A stretch of 64,000 bases of DNA from Bradyrhizobium sediminis (GCF_018736105.1 NZ_CP076135.1:4524001-4588000), one strand, 5' to 3'; shown: positions 51,928 to 60,880, numbered from the stretch's first letter. A program made the numbers and translations. Notes: generated from the letters alone by a model not told the origin.

Positions 51928-52231
51928 CCGTCCACGCTGCAACGGCGGGCTCGCCTTCCTTGTCGGTGTCGCGCGCCACGATCTGTGACGCGTCATTCGG
52001 CAACCGTCGCTGCAGCGCTTTCGCTTCGTCGCCGACGGTATCAAAGACATCGTGCCGATGAGGCTTGCGAGGCGAAGATCCGATAGCGCAGAGCGATCTG
52101 GAAAAGTATCGCAAAGAAATGGCCAAGCGGCAGTCAGCCCCCTCCTTGATCCCCCCACCCGTCCCGCCTAGGCTCCGCACCTGCGAAACGCCTGCCCATC
52201 AAACCAACAAGAAGCGGGACAACCCCCAGCG
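51928..52231. other. Gene-free gap before the MFS transporter
   Basis: A 304-base gap. A minus-strand frame reads HRHDVFDTVGDEAKALQRRL and continues protein-like for about 45 residues, but it has no clear start, so I leave it unassigned; it may be a gene remnant. The promoter of the MFS gene is expected here. Confidence 0.35.
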
Positions 52232-53521
52232 ATGCAGCCCGCCGAGCGGCGCCCATTCCCCCACCGCCGGGGCCTGATCATCGTCACGACCATGGCCACG
52301 GCCTATATGGCCAGCCATTTCTTCCGCGCCTCCAACGTCACCATCGGGCTCGACCTGATGCGCGACCTCGCCATCGGGCCGGAAGCGCTGGGCGCGCTGA
52401 CCGGCGCCTTCTTCTTCGGCTTCGCCGCGATGCAGATCCCCTGCGGCTTCCTGTTCGATCATTTCGGCCCGCGCCGCACCGTGACCGGCCTGCTGGTCCT
52501 CGCCACGATCGGCGGCGCCATCTTCACGCTGGCGCCGAGCTGGCCGGTGCTGCTGACCGGCCGGGTGCTGATGGGCGCCGGCTTCGGCGTCATGCTGATC
52601 GGCACCATGGTGGTGGTCACCCGCTGGTTTCCGCCGGACCGCTTCTCCACCCTGATCGCCATGGTGATGTCGATCGGCCTGCTCGGCAACCTCGCCGCCA
52701 CGACGCCGCTGGCCTGGGCCTCGGAGGCGATCGGCTGGCGCGGCGTGTTCGGCGTCGCCGTGGTGTTCACCGCGCTCGCCGCCGTCGCGGTCTGGCTGGT
52801 GGTGCGCGACGCTCCATCAGGCCACCCGTTCCTGGACCGCACCGCGGAGCCGCCGCGCCAGATGCTGCAAGGCCTGATGGAGGTGCTGCGCAACCCGCGC
52901 CTGAAGCCGATCCTGGCGCTGAATTTCTGCAGCTATGCCTGCACCTTCACGGTGCAGGGCCTGTGGGGCGGCCCGTTCCTGCGCGAGGTGCACGGGATGA
53001 GCGCGATCGAGGCCGGCAACGTGCTGCTCGCCGCCGTCGTCACCTACCAGTTCGGCATGCTCGCCTTCGGCCCGCTCGACCGCATGCTGGACACCCGCAA
53101 ATGGATCGCCATCGGAGGCTCCTTGGTGGTGATCGCCCTGCTCGCCACGCTGGCGCTGGCGTCGCAGCCGCCGGCCTGGGTGCCGGTCGGCGCCATCCTC
53201 GGCATCGGCTTCTTCTCGGCTTCCTCGACCATGGTGCTGACCCATGGCCGCGGCATCATCCCGGACCGGCTGATCGGGCGCGGCATGTCGACGCTCAACA
53301 CCTCCGTGATGCTCGGCGTCGCCTGCATGCAGTCGCTGTCCGGCGTCATCGTCGGCGCGTTCGAACCGCTGGCCGGCGGCGCCCGCAGCGAGACCGCCTA
53401 CCGCGCTCTGTTCGGCGTGCTCACATTGGTGCTGATCGTCGCCCTCGCGATCTACAGCCGCTCCAAAGACGTCAGGCCCAGCGACGAAATGCGCGCCCGG
53501 CTGAAAGCGCACGAGGCTTGA
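52232..53521 (+). CDS. MFS transporter
   Basis: A 429-residue protein with about twelve membrane helices. The loop motif FDHFGPRRTVTGLLVLATIGG between helices 2 and 3 is MFS motif A-like, and RVLMGAGFGVMLIGTMVVVTRWF follows. The general plan resembles the organic-anion/NarK-like branch. Substrate unknown. An internal ATG at 52292 would shorten the N-terminus by 20 residues. Confidence 0.9.
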   Translation: MQPAERRPFPHRRGLIIVTTMATAYMASHFFRASNVTIGLDLMRDLAIGPEALGALTGAFFFGFAAMQIPCGFLFDHFGPRRTVTGLLVLATIGGAIFTLAPSWPVLLTGRVLMGAGFGVMLIGTMVVVTRWFPPDRFSTLIAMVMSIGLLGNLAATTPLAWASEAIGWRGVFGVAVVFTALAAVAVWLVVRDAPSGHPFLDRTAEPPRQMLQGLMEVLRNPRLKPILALNFCSYACTFTVQGLWGGPFLREVHGMSAIEAGNVLLAAVVTYQFGMLAFGPLDRMLDTRKWIAIGGSLVVIALLATLALASQPPAWVPVGAILGIGFFSASSTMVLTHGRGIIPDRLIGRGMSTLNTSVMLGVACMQSLSGVIVGAFEPLAGGARSETAYRALFGVLTLVLIVALAIYSRSKDVRPSDEMRARLKAHEA

Positions 53522-53553
53522 GATTCCACCGCATCCCGCGCCCAGGATCAGGC

Positions 53554-53820
53554 CTAGTAGACGCGAGGATGCCGCCGATAACGTCGTTCCCGGGGCACTT
53601 GCGCTCTCGCAAAATAGGGATTGGTGACGCACCAGGCGGCGCGGCCCGATGCCGACTGAGCGCACTGCGCTAGCGAGGTATAACCGCATTCGATGTACTC
53701 GCCGTCGATGGAGACGACATGGAGGCAGACCGGATAATCCGGACTATACGTCTGGGCGCGAGCCGACGGCGCTGCCGAAACCGTCGCGATCGTCAAAATC
53801 GCCAAAGCCAGAATGCGCAT
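53554..53820 (-). CDS. DUF3551 family small exported protein
   Basis: An 88-residue protein with a signal peptide (MRILALAILTIATVSAAPSARAQ) and the DUF3551 pattern YPVCLHVV, CGYTSLAQCAQSASGRAAWCVTNPYFA, with conserved cysteines likely to form disulfides in the periplasm. The family is common in Bradyrhizobium and of unknown function. Confidence 0.85.
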   Translation of the reverse strand: MRILALAILTIATVSAAPSARAQTYSPDYPVCLHVVSIDGEYIECGYTSLAQCAQSASGRAAWCVTNPYFARAQVPRERRYRRHPRVY

Positions 53821-53935
53821 CAGAATCTCCCTCGGGATTGACGGGGCGGCATCAACGCATCGAAGAGACCAACCCCATCGATCCCGGTCAATTCACATTC
53901 GCGCGCGAGCCCGCGATGGGTGCTTTGTTGGCGCC

Positions 53936-54943
53936 TTACTTGGGCGCAGCGCCGCTCTGCCTTTTGGCGTGCTCGGCCCGGATCGGGGAAAATGGTCCGT
54001 ACCTGTGTTGCTCCCGATCGAAACCGTCGGCATACGGGCCGTAGGGCGCATCGACGGGCTTGGCCAGAAGGTCGGGATAGTCCTTGTCGAGGCCGGCTTT
54101 TGCCGGACGCGGTTGGGAGATCATATAGGCAGCGACGTCCCATGCCTGCTCGACCGTGAGCTGCGGATTCAGGTAGTCGGTGCCGTGCGGCATGTTGAAG
54201 TGCACGAAATTCGCCGCGGTAATCAGCCGCGCCATGCCGGCGCCGTCGTTGAAACTGTCCGGGCCCCACAGCGGCGGCACCATGTAGCCGAGATCGGTGG
54301 TCGGCAGGCTGCGGCGGATTCCGGAGCCGTCGGTATTGTGACAGGCCAGGCAGGCATTGGCGTAGATCGCCTTGCCGCGAACCGGATCGGCGGCGCGATC
54401 AAGTTCAGGCATCGACCCGGCGCCGAGTCCCGACAGCACCTTGCCGGCCGGAACCCCCGACGACAGAAACCGGATGTAGGCCACGAAGGCTCGCATCTCC
54501 GGACTGTCCGATGGCAGCGCGCGGCCGTTCATGCTGCGCGACATGCACGCGTTGACCCGGTCCTCGATGGTGATCTCGGCGCCGAGGCGGGCGCTGTATT
54601 GCGGAAACAGCTCGACCAGCCCGAAGACCGGGAGGCCGAATTTCCTGGTGCCGGCTTCGAGATGGCAGTTGCTGCAGGCGAGATTGTTGCCGGCAAACCG
54701 TTTGGCCGAATCCGGCACCTGCGGCCCGATATGGGCGTAGGTCGCGGTGATCAGGTCGCGCCCGCGCCGCACCAGGCGGCCATGATCGTCATCGGGCAGC
54801 GCGCCGACTTCGGGCACCGTCCAGACCGGAGGAGAGACCGTCTGTGCGCGCCCCGCATTGGTCGCTGATATCGCGATGGCAACGGCCGCAACCGCACGCA
54901 TTGTCCACGAGCAGAGCAGTACAAAAGGATTGCGGTAAACCAT
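53936..54943 (-). CDS. Dihaem cytochrome c, TsdA-like (thiosulfate dehydrogenase family)
   Basis: A 335-residue protein with an N-terminal signal region and two haem c sites, CSNCH (Cys90-His94) and CLACH (Cys198-His202). Between them, RVNACMSRSMNGRALP matches TsdA, with Cys133 about 39 residues after His94, where the unusual cysteine ligand of TsdA haem 1 is expected. TsdA oxidises thiosulfate to tetrathionate, or the reverse. No partner cytochrome (TsdB) or sox gene is near. Start 54943 has GAGAG upstream; ATG 54901 is an alternative. Confidence 0.8.
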   Translation of the reverse strand: MVYRNPFVLLCSWTMRAVAAVAIAISATNAGRAQTVSPPVWTVPEVGALPDDDHGRLVRRGRDLITATYAHIGPQVPDSAKRFAGNNLACSNCHLEAGTRKFGLPVFGLVELFPQYSARLGAEITIEDRVNACMSRSMNGRALPSDSPEMRAFVAYIRFLSSGVPAGKVLSGLGAGSMPELDRAADPVRGKAIYANACLACHNTDGSGIRRSLPTTDLGYMVPPLWGPDSFNDGAGMARLITAANFVHFNMPHGTDYLNPQLTVEQAWDVAAYMISQPRPAKAGLDKDYPDLLAKPVDAPYGPYADGFDREQHRYGPFSPIRAEHAKRQSGAAPK

Positions 54944-55079
54944 CGGTCTCTCGTCACCAAAGCCGGATTTCGGACATGCGCCCGGTCGACAGCATTGTCC
55001 GCCGCCTGAAGTTAACGCCGGGTTCAGCGCGACCGAACCCGCCCGCGAGATCGGCTTCGATGCCGCGGCCTCAGGCAGC

Positions 55080-55370
55080 TCATTCGGAGATCGCCTCGTC
55101 GGGGTTGGCGTCTTCCCTGAACAGCGACCTCAGCAGGCGCCACAGTTCGCGGTGTCCGGAGGTTTGACCGCCCTGCTTGAGATAGTCCGCAATATCCATT
55201 GTCGCGGTTTGAAAATCGACGGTGCCGCCGAAGCCGGCGTCCAGATGCGCCACCTCGCGCTCGACATACAAACTCTTGCTGTCGGCATCGAAAACAAGCG
55301 TGCAGCGATCCGCATGGGTAATCTCGGGGCCGCTTACCCGGCGATACAGTTCCCGTTTCAGAAGGGCCAT
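55080..55370 (-). CDS. Hypothetical protein
   Basis: A 96-residue protein starting MALLKRELYRRVSGPEITHAD, with GGAG before the ATG at 55370. It looks strand-rich in the middle (CTLVFDADSKSLYVEREVAHLD) and helical at the end (LWRLLRSLFRED). No family recognised. It lies between the cytochrome gene and a family A repeat. Confidence 0.6.
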   Translation of the reverse strand: MALLKRELYRRVSGPEITHADRCTLVFDADSKSLYVEREVAHLDAGFGGTVDFQTATMDIADYLKQGGQTSGHRELWRLLRSLFREDANPDEAISE

Positions 55371-55484
55371 TTTCCGCTCCCGATGTTGGCGGTGCGATGG
55401 ATAAATCTCCAAAACTCAATAGGGTTCAGACCTTCCCACCGCCGAGTTTACAGGCCCGGCGGCGGGAATGACAATCGAGCCGTG

Positions 55485-55635
55485 TCTTCTCCCTCGTCCC
55501 CCTCTTGCGGGGTCGAGACGAGCGAATCTCGCTCTTAGAGGGTCGGGGTGAGGGGCTCTCTCAACGAGTACGACTCGCGGATAGTCCCCCTCACCCGGCG
55601 CTACGCGCCGACCTCTCCCCGCAAGCGGGGAGAGG
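55485..55635. repeat. Dispersed palindromic repeat, family A
   Basis: Left arm CCCTCGTCCCCCTCTTGCGGGG with the inner palindrome GAGCGAATCTCGCTC, core GGTCGGGGTGAGGGG, and right arm GACCTCTCCCCGCAAGCGGGGAGAGG. It ends about 16 bases from the ribH stop. Confidence 0.85.
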
Positions 55636-55650
55636 TGAGTAAAACTCCGC

Positions 55651-56250
55651 CTAGGTAATCCCTGCCGCGACCTGACCGCGCAGCCGTTCGAGGCTGAGCA
55701 GCGTGTTGGCGCAGGCTTCCGCCACCTCGATGCCCTTGATGGCGAAATGCTTGCGGAAGAATTCGAAATGCGCGGCGCTTTCGTGGAACTGCTGCGGCGT
55801 CAGCACCGCGGAGAATACCGGCACCTCGGTGCGCAGCTGCACATCCATCAGCGCCTTGATCACGGTGTCGGCGACGAATTCGTGGCGGTAGATGCCGCCG
55901 TCCACCACGAGCCCCGCCGCGACGATCGCGGTATAGCGCCGCGTCTTGGCGAGAATCTGCGCATGCAGCGGGATCTCGAACGAGCCGGGCACCTCGAACA
56001 CGTCGACATTGGTGATGTGGCGCGCCGCGATCTCGGCGAGGAAGGCGATCCGGCATTCCTCCACCACGTCGCGATGCCAGGACGACTGCACGAAGGCGAC
56101 CCGCTGCGGCTTGGCAAACCGCGGATGGGCCGGCGCCGGCGGACGCTCGGGCGCTTCGGGCGACCGGGATTCCCTGGCTTCGGATTCTTTGACTTGGGAT
56201 TCTTGAGCTTGGGATTCTTGGACTTCGGCTTCTTGCAACATCTGATTCAT
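55651..56250 (-). CDS. ribH: 6,7-dimethyl-8-ribityllumazine synthase
   Basis: A 199-residue lumazine synthase, the penultimate enzyme of riboflavin synthesis. The core begins near residue 45: VAFVQSSWHRDVVEECRIAFL, EVPGSFEIPLHAQIL, DGGIYRHEFVADTVIKALM and VPVFSAVLTPQQF. It resembles the RibH2 (decameric) type of rhizobia and Brucella rather than the common icosahedral RibH1. The first 40 residues are an added low-complexity segment (ESQAQ-like repeats) encoded by a 15-bp tandem repeat. An FMN riboswitch lies upstream. Confidence 0.93.
   Translation of the reverse strand: MNQMLQEAEVQESQAQESQVKESEARESRSPEAPERPPAPAHPRFAKPQRVAFVQSSWHRDVVEECRIAFLAEIAARHITNVDVFEVPGSFEIPLHAQILAKTRRYTAIVAAGLVVDGGIYRHEFVADTVIKALMDVQLRTEVPVFSAVLTPQQFHESAAHFEFFRKHFAIKGIEVAEACANTLLSLERLRGQVAAGIT
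56167..56235. repeat. 15-bp coding minisatellite in ribH
   Basis: Four tandem 15-base units of the form GGATTCTTGACCTTG (starts at 56167, 56182, 56197 and 56212) plus a partial fifth, differing at a few positions. On the coding strand they give five-residue units ESQAQ, ESQVK, ESEAR. The unit length keeps the frame. Confidence 0.85.
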
Positions 56251-56323
56251 GGCTTTCCTCTTTCAGGACCAGAATCAGGGCACACGGATCGACGCCAGCC
56301 GCGCGCAAGGGCGCAGCCGCCGC

Positions 56324-56496
56324 AACCGTTCTCTTTCATCCGGACTTTAACCGTCGGCTTCGGATTCACACCGAATCTGCTGACCCTTCCCGCCCGAGGA
56401 AATCCCAAGGGAAATTCCAGGGAGAAGAAGGCGCTCGCGGGCTTGGGTGACGTCACCCTTACCGCCGGTGGGGAGTTTCACCCCGCCCTGAGAACA
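56324..56496 (-). promoter_or_regulatory. FMN riboswitch (RFN element)
   Basis: Read on the minus strand it shows the conserved RFN blocks in order: CAGGGCGGGGTGAAACTCCC, CACCGGCGGTAA, AGCCCGCGAGC, CAGATTCGGTGTGAATCCG, AAGCCGACGGTTAAAGTCCG and GATGAAAGAGAACG. A variable stem lies in the middle. It ends about 74 bases before the ribH ATG. FMN binding normally lowers expression of riboflavin genes by termination or by masking the ribosome site; which one applies here is not clear. Confidence 0.95.
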
Positions 56497-56927
56497 TCGG
56501 CCGTCCGGGATGAACGGCCTTAAGCGGAACTATGGCGGGTCGCCCGGACCGGGGCAAGCGCCTTCCCCATCGCCTTTTCGCATGTCCCCATGCCCTCCCG
56601 GCCGCGGCTTGCAGGCGGCGGAGTCGAAACCGGCCGGCGCAAAAGTTAACGATTTGGGTACAAGGCGAATCCGATTCCGGTTTGTTCTCAAATTAATAAT
56701 TGTGGCCGCGATCAGCTGTGGACGAGCAGCGCTTTGGCTGTGGAAGGACTCGGGGTGCGGTTGCGCGGATTCCGCAAATCACATCACTTGATCCCGGCAG
56801 GCCCCGGGGTGTTCGGGCAGACATTTGGGGATTGCAGTCGGCGGCGACGCATTGCGAAGGGCGCGCGCCGGTCCCCGCGTGCGTATCAACCGAGATCAAC
56901 CGAGCAAGAAAATAGGGTCGAGACGGC
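56497..56927. other. Divergent gap between the riboswitch and the YbjN gene
   Basis: A 431-base gap. It holds the riboflavin promoter (minus strand) and, around 56690-56705, an AT-rich stretch (CAAATTAATAATTG) that could belong to the promoter of the YbjN gene. I see no convincing gene in it. Confidence 0.4.
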
Positions 56928-57428
56928 ATGTCCCTCCTCGAAGGCATTATCGATTCCCGGAACAACCCGCTCGCGGTGGTCGAAGACATCGCCGCCGATA
57001 ACAACTGGTCGTTCGAACGTTCCGGCGAAGACGAAGTCACGATCGTCTCCAGGGGCGACTGGACCGACTACCAGCTGTCCTTCACCTGGATGGCCGAGAT
57101 CGAGGCGCTGCATCTGGCCTGCGCCTTCGACATGAAGATTCCCGCCGCGCGCCGGCCCGAGGTGCAGCGGCTGATCGCCGCCATCAACGAGCAATTGTGG
57201 GTCGGGCATTTCGACATCTGGACCCATACCGGCATGATCATGTACCGGCAGGCGCTGGTGCTGCCGGGCGGACTCACCGCCTCCACCGCACAATGCGAAA
57301 GCATGCTGGTCGGCGCCATCCACGCCTGCGAGCGCTACTACCCGGCGTTCCAGTTCGTGGTCTGGGCCGGCAAGACCGCAGCGGAAGCCATGAGTGCCGC
57401 GATGTTCGACACCGCAGGCGAAGCGTAG
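56928..57428 (+). CDS. YbjN domain protein
   Basis: A 166-residue protein of the YbjN (DUF1790) family, which has a chaperone-like fold: AVVEDIAADNNWSFERSGEDEV, YQLSFTWMAEIEALHLACAFD, NEQLWVGHFDIWTHTGMIMYR and the C-terminal helix AIHACERYYPAFQFVVWAGK. E. coli YbjN affects motility and stress behaviour; the alphaproteobacterial role is unknown. Confidence 0.85.
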   Translation: MSLLEGIIDSRNNPLAVVEDIAADNNWSFERSGEDEVTIVSRGDWTDYQLSFTWMAEIEALHLACAFDMKIPAARRPEVQRLIAAINEQLWVGHFDIWTHTGMIMYRQALVLPGGLTASTAQCESMLVGAIHACERYYPAFQFVVWAGKTAAEAMSAAMFDTAGEA

Positions 57429-57440
57429 TTCAAATTCTAC

Positions 57441-57570
57441 GTCGTCCCGGCGAACGCCGGGACCCATACTCCGTGACGCCGGCGTTCGGGCAAAATGCTT
57501 GTGGTGGCCCGCCCTTCGCTTTACTAGAACCACCTGTGGTTATGGGTCCCCGCGTTCGCGGGGACGACGG
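57441..57570. repeat. Palindromic repeat ending at the proC start
   Basis: CGTCGTCCCGGCGAACGCCGGGACCCATACTCCGTGAC and GGTTATGGGTCCCCGCGTTCGCGGGGACGACGG have hairpin arms with complementary outer ends. It ends only nine bases before the most upstream proC start. Confidence 0.8.
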
Positions 57571-57578
57571 CGGACAGT

Positions 57579-58418
57579 GTGGTGGCATCCTTGAACACGA
57601 GTAACGCCTTGCAAGACATCGCCGGCACCATCGTGCTGGCCGGCGCCGGCAAGATGGGCGGCGCGATGCTGACGGGCTGGCTGGCGCGGGGACTCGATCC
57701 GAAGCGCGTGGCGGTGATCGAGCCCCATCCCTCCCCCGGGATCGGCGCGCTGGCGACCAAGGGCGTTCGGATCAATCCGTCGCCTGATGATATCGGCAGC
57801 GCCGCCACGCTGGTGATGGCGCTGAAGCCGCAGATGTTCCGCGAGGCCGGCCCGTCGCTGAAGCCGTTCGTCGGGCCATCGACGCTGCTGATCTCGATCA
57901 TGGCGGGCACGACCATATCGGCGCTGCAGGAGGTTTGCGGCGGCAGCGTGGTGCGCGCGATGCCGAACACGCCGGCGGCGATCGGCCGCGGCATCACGGT
58001 GGCGGTGGCGGCAAACAATGTCAGCGCCGCGCAGCGCGCGGTCGCCGACGCGCTGCTGCGCGCCACCGGATCGGTGGAATGGGTCGACGACGAGGGCCTG
58101 ATGGACGCGGTGACCGCGGTGTCCGGTTCCGGCCCGGCCTATATCTTCCTGCTCGCCGAGGAGTTGGCGCGCGCCGGCGTCGAAGCCGGCCTGCCGCAAG
58201 AGCTTGCCACCAAACTGGCGCGCGAAACCGTCGCCGGCTCCGGCGAGTTATTGCATCGCTCGGAAGATTCCTCCGCCACGCTGCGCAAGAACGTCACCTC
58301 GCCCGGCGGCACCACGGCGGCGGCGCTGGAAGTGCTGATGGGGCCTGACGGCCTGTGGCAGTTGATGATCCGCGCGGTCGCCGCGGCGACCAAGCGGTCG
58401 AAGGAGCTGGCGAAGTAA
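57579..58418 (+). CDS. proC: Pyrroline-5-carboxylate reductase
   Basis: A 279-residue enzyme making proline from pyrroline-5-carboxylate with NAD(P)H. IVLAGAGKMGGAMLTGWL is the dinucleotide fold; VSGSGPAYIFLLAEELARAGVEAGL and TSPGGTTAAALEVL are the C-terminal signature. There is no ATG; GTG at 57579 or 57582, or TTG at 57591, must serve, just after a repeat, and no good ribosome site is seen. Expression may be low or start elsewhere. Confidence 0.93.
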   Translation: MVASLNTSNALQDIAGTIVLAGAGKMGGAMLTGWLARGLDPKRVAVIEPHPSPGIGALATKGVRINPSPDDIGSAATLVMALKPQMFREAGPSLKPFVGPSTLLISIMAGTTISALQEVCGGSVVRAMPNTPAAIGRGITVAVAANNVSAAQRAVADALLRATGSVEWVDDEGLMDAVTAVSGSGPAYIFLLAEELARAGVEAGLPQELATKLARETVAGSGELLHRSEDSSATLRKNVTSPGGTTAAALEVLMGPDGLWQLMIRAVAAATKRSKELAK

Positions 58419-58459
58419 TCTTCTGCCGGTCCTCATCCTGAGGAGCGCGGTGGATGCGG

Positions 58460-58855
58460 CTACTTCGCGCCCAAACGCTTATTAAAACTCTCGACATTGA
58501 CGAGGCCGCGGGCGTGGCGGCCCTCGCCGATCTTGCGCTCGCCTTCGAAGGCTGCGACCTCGAAGCGGATGATGCGGCGCTCGACCGCGACCACCTTCGC
58601 CGTGGTCCGCACCGTGGCGCCGACCAGCGAAGCGGCAAGATGCCTGATATCGACCTCGGTGCCGACCGTGACCCAGCCCGGCTGAAGATGCCCGCGGATC
58701 GCGTCGCCCGAGGCCATTTCCATTTCCAGGATCATCATCGGGGTCGCATAGACCATCGGCATGTTAGGAACAAAATGCCCGACGGTGCGTTCCGGCGGCA
58801 CCACGAGCGTGCGCTCGGCGCTCATGCCGATCCTGATGATGTCGCGTGCATCCAT
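58460..58855 (-). CDS. Hotdog thioesterase (FlK-like)
   Basis: A 131-residue acyl-CoA thioesterase-like hotdog protein: VPPERTVGHFVPNMPMVYATPMMILEMEMASGDAIRGHLQPGWVTVGTEV. The thioesterase-like Thr/Glu/His set of the FlK (fluoroacetyl-CoA thioesterase) branch is plausible at T-P-M-M-I-L-E-M and in GTEVDIRHLAA. ATG 58855 is used because the open frame above it is translated repeat. Substrate unknown. Confidence 0.82.
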   Translation of the reverse strand: MDARDIIRIGMSAERTLVVPPERTVGHFVPNMPMVYATPMMILEMEMASGDAIRGHLQPGWVTVGTEVDIRHLAASLVGATVRTTAKVVAVERRIIRFEVAAFEGERKIGEGRHARGLVNVESFNKRLGAK

Positions 58856-58867
58856 GGGGGAACTTTC

Positions 58868-59007
58868 CTTCCCCCTCTCCCCTTGTGGGAGAGGGTGGCT
58901 TCGCGAAGCGAAGACGGGTGAGGGGTCTGTCTCCGCGGATAGAGACCCCTCATCCGGCTCGCATCTAGCGATGCGAGCCACCTTCTCCCACAAGGGGAGA
59001 AGGAAGA
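58868..59007. repeat. Dispersed palindromic repeat, family A
   Basis: CTTCCCCCTCTCCCCTTGTGGGAGAGGGTGGC at the left and its complement GCCACCTTCTCCCACAAGGGGAGAAGG at the right, with inner palindromes TTCGCGAAGCGAAG and CGCATCTAGCGATGCG. It lies between the thioesterase and tautomerase genes. Confidence 0.85.
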
Positions 59008-59018
59008 GAGAGACAGCC

Positions 59019-59222
59019 CTACTTCTTCGCAGCAGCCGCGCGCTCGACGAAGGTCTTGCCGCCCTTCATCTTGTGGGCCAGCGGGGCTTCGTTGATCTGG
59101 ATCACGACGGCGTCGGCGTCGACGCCGAGGTTCTTCACCAGCGCCTGGGTGATGTCGCGCATCATGCCGGCCTTCTGTTCGTCGGTGCGGCCGGCGGCCA
59201 TGCTCACGGTGATCTCAGGCAT
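59019..59222 (-). CDS. 4-oxalocrotonate tautomerase family protein
   Basis: A 67-residue tautomerase, of usual family length, with the catalytic Pro directly after Met (MPEITVSMAAGRTDEQKAGM) and VVIQINEAPLAHK in the middle. After Met removal Pro1 acts as the base in keto-enol tautomerisation or related dehalogenase or decarboxylase reactions. A Lys/Ala-rich tail follows. The substrate is unknown. Confidence 0.88.
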   Translation of the reverse strand: MPEITVSMAAGRTDEQKAGMMRDITQALVKNLGVDADAVVIQINEAPLAHKMKGGKTFVERAAAAKK

Positions 59223-59259
59223 TTGTTGTCTCTCCCTTTGTTTTTGCTATTCGCCAGAC

Positions 59260-59369
59260 CGTCATTGCCGGGCATAGCCGTCCGAAGGACGGCGTCGCTT
59301 CCGCTCGCCTATGACCCGGCAATCCATCATTTGGAAGATGGATACGCGGGTCAAGCCCGCGTATGACGA
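59260..59369. repeat. Dispersed palindromic repeat, family B (long copy)
   Basis: CGTCATTGCCGGGCATAGCCGTCCGAAGGACGGCGTC, then CCGGCAATCCATC, then GATGGATACGCGGGTCAAGCCCGCGTATGACGA. An extra hairpin (CCGTCCGAAGGACGG) is inserted in the left arm compared with other copies. It lies just after the hisS stop. Confidence 0.85.
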
Positions 59370-59371
59370 AA

Positions 59372-60880
59372 TCAGTTTCCCCACTTCACCTCGTGCCGCG
59401 CCAGCACTTCGCGCACCCTGGCGACGATGTCGCCTTCGGCGCAGGAAAACTGCGCCGGGCGGGTCTCGCGCCATTCCTGGTTGGAGGCGATCGCGGCGGC
59501 CGCCTTGGCGCCCTCGATCAGATCCTTGATCTGCACCTCGTCGCGCGCCTTCTCGTCCGAGCCCTGGATGATCACGCAAGGCGAGTTGCGCCGGTCGGCA
59601 TATTTGAGCTGGTTGCCCATGTTCTTGGGGTTGCCGAGATAGAGCTCGGCGCGGATGCCGGCGTTGCGCAGCGTTGCAGCCATCTTCTGGTAATCGGCGA
59701 CGCGGTCGCGGTCGAACACGGTGACGACCACCGGGCCGAACTCCGGCGCGGTGTCGAGCTTGCCCAGCATGGTGAGCGCGGCCTGCAGCCGCGACACCCC
59801 GATGGAAAAGCCGGTCGCCGGCACCGGCTCGCCGCGAAAGCGCGAGACGAGGCCATCATAACGGCCGCCGCCGCCGACCGAACCGAAGCGAACGGGACGG
59901 CCTTTTTCGTCGCGGGTGTCGAGCGTGAGTTCGGCCTCGTAGACCGGGCCGGTGTAATATTCGAGACCGCGGACCACGGAGGGATCGATGCGGATACGAT
60001 CCGGACCGTAGCCCGAGGCGACGATGAGATTCGAAATATCGGTCAGTTCCGCGCGCGCCTTCTGAACCGTCTCCGACTCGAACAGATAACGAAAAGCGGT
60101 ATCTTCCGCCTTGCCCGGATCGCCGAAGCAGGTCGCGATCGCGTGTGCATCGGACTCACTCAGGCCAGCGCCCTTGGTGAAGTCACCCTTGCCTTCCTCG
60201 CCTCCGTCCCATCGCCCGGGGCCGAGCAGCTTTTCCACTTCCGCGATCGGAAACTTGTCGAGCTTGTCGACGGCGCGCAGCACGATCAGCCGCCGCCCCG
60301 CATGCTCGTCGCCGCCGAGCCCGATCGACTCCATCACGCCGTCGAGCACCTTGCGGTTGTTCACCCGCACCACATAGCTGCCGCGGGGAATGCCGAGCGC
60401 TTCCATGGTGTCGGCGGCCATCATGCACATTTCGGCGTCGGCCGCCGGAGATGCGCTGCCCACCGTGTCGGCGTCGAACTGCATGAACTGGCGGAAGCGG
60501 CCGGGGCCAGGCTTCTCGTTGCGATAGACGTAGCCCTCGCGGTAGCTGCGATAGGGTTTCGGCAGCGAATCAAAATTCTCGGCGACGTAGCGCGCCAGCG
60601 GCGCGGTCAGGTCGTAGCGGAGCGAGATCCATTGTTCGTCGTCGTCCTGGAACGAGAACACGCCCTCGTTCGGGCGGTCCTGGTCGGGCAGGAATTTGCC
60701 GAGCGCGTCGGTGAACTCCATCGCCGGGGTTTCCACCGGCTCGAAGCCGTAGCGCTCATAGACGTCGCGGATCTTGGCGAGCATCGCCCGCGTCGCTGCC
60801 ATCTCGGCAGGGCCGCGATCGGCGAGCCCCCGGGGCAGGCGGGCTCTCAATTTCTGGGGTTTTTTGGGTTTTTCGGCCAT
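59372..60880 (-). CDS. hisS: Histidyl-tRNA synthetase
   Basis: A 502-residue class II synthetase charging tRNA-His. [11 protein letters not shown], motif 2 in [20 protein letters not shown], the histidine-specific [17 protein letters not shown] and motif 3 GGGGRYDGL are present, with an anticodon-binding C-terminus ([22 protein letters not shown]). ATG 60880 ([21 protein letters not shown]) is preferred over an upstream in-frame ATG at 60916. Repeats occupy the gaps on both sides. Confidence 0.96.
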   Translation of the reverse strand: MAEKPKKPQKLRARLPRGLADRGPAEMAATRAMLAKIRDVYERYGFEPVETPAMEFTDALGKFLPDQDRPNEGVFSFQDDDEQWISLRYDLTAPLARYVAENFDSLPKPYRSYREGYVYRNEKPGPGRFRQFMQFDADTVGSASPAADAEMCMMAADTMEALGIPRGSYVVRVNNRKVLDGVMESIGLGGDEHAGRRLIVLRAVDKLDKFPIAEVEKLLGPGRWDGGEEGKGDFTKGAGLSESDAHAIATCFGDPGKAEDTAFRYLFESETVQKARAELTDISNLIVASGYGPDRIRIDPSVVRGLEYYTGPVYEAELTLDTRDEKGRPVRFGSVGGGGRYDGLVSRFRGEPVPATGFSIGVSRLQAALTMLGKLDTAPEFGPVVVTVFDRDRVADYQKMAATLRNAGIRAELYLGNPKNMGNQLKYADRRNSPCVIIQGSDEKARDEVQIKDLIEGAKAAAAIASNQEWRETRPAQFSCAEGDIVARVREVLARHEVKWGN

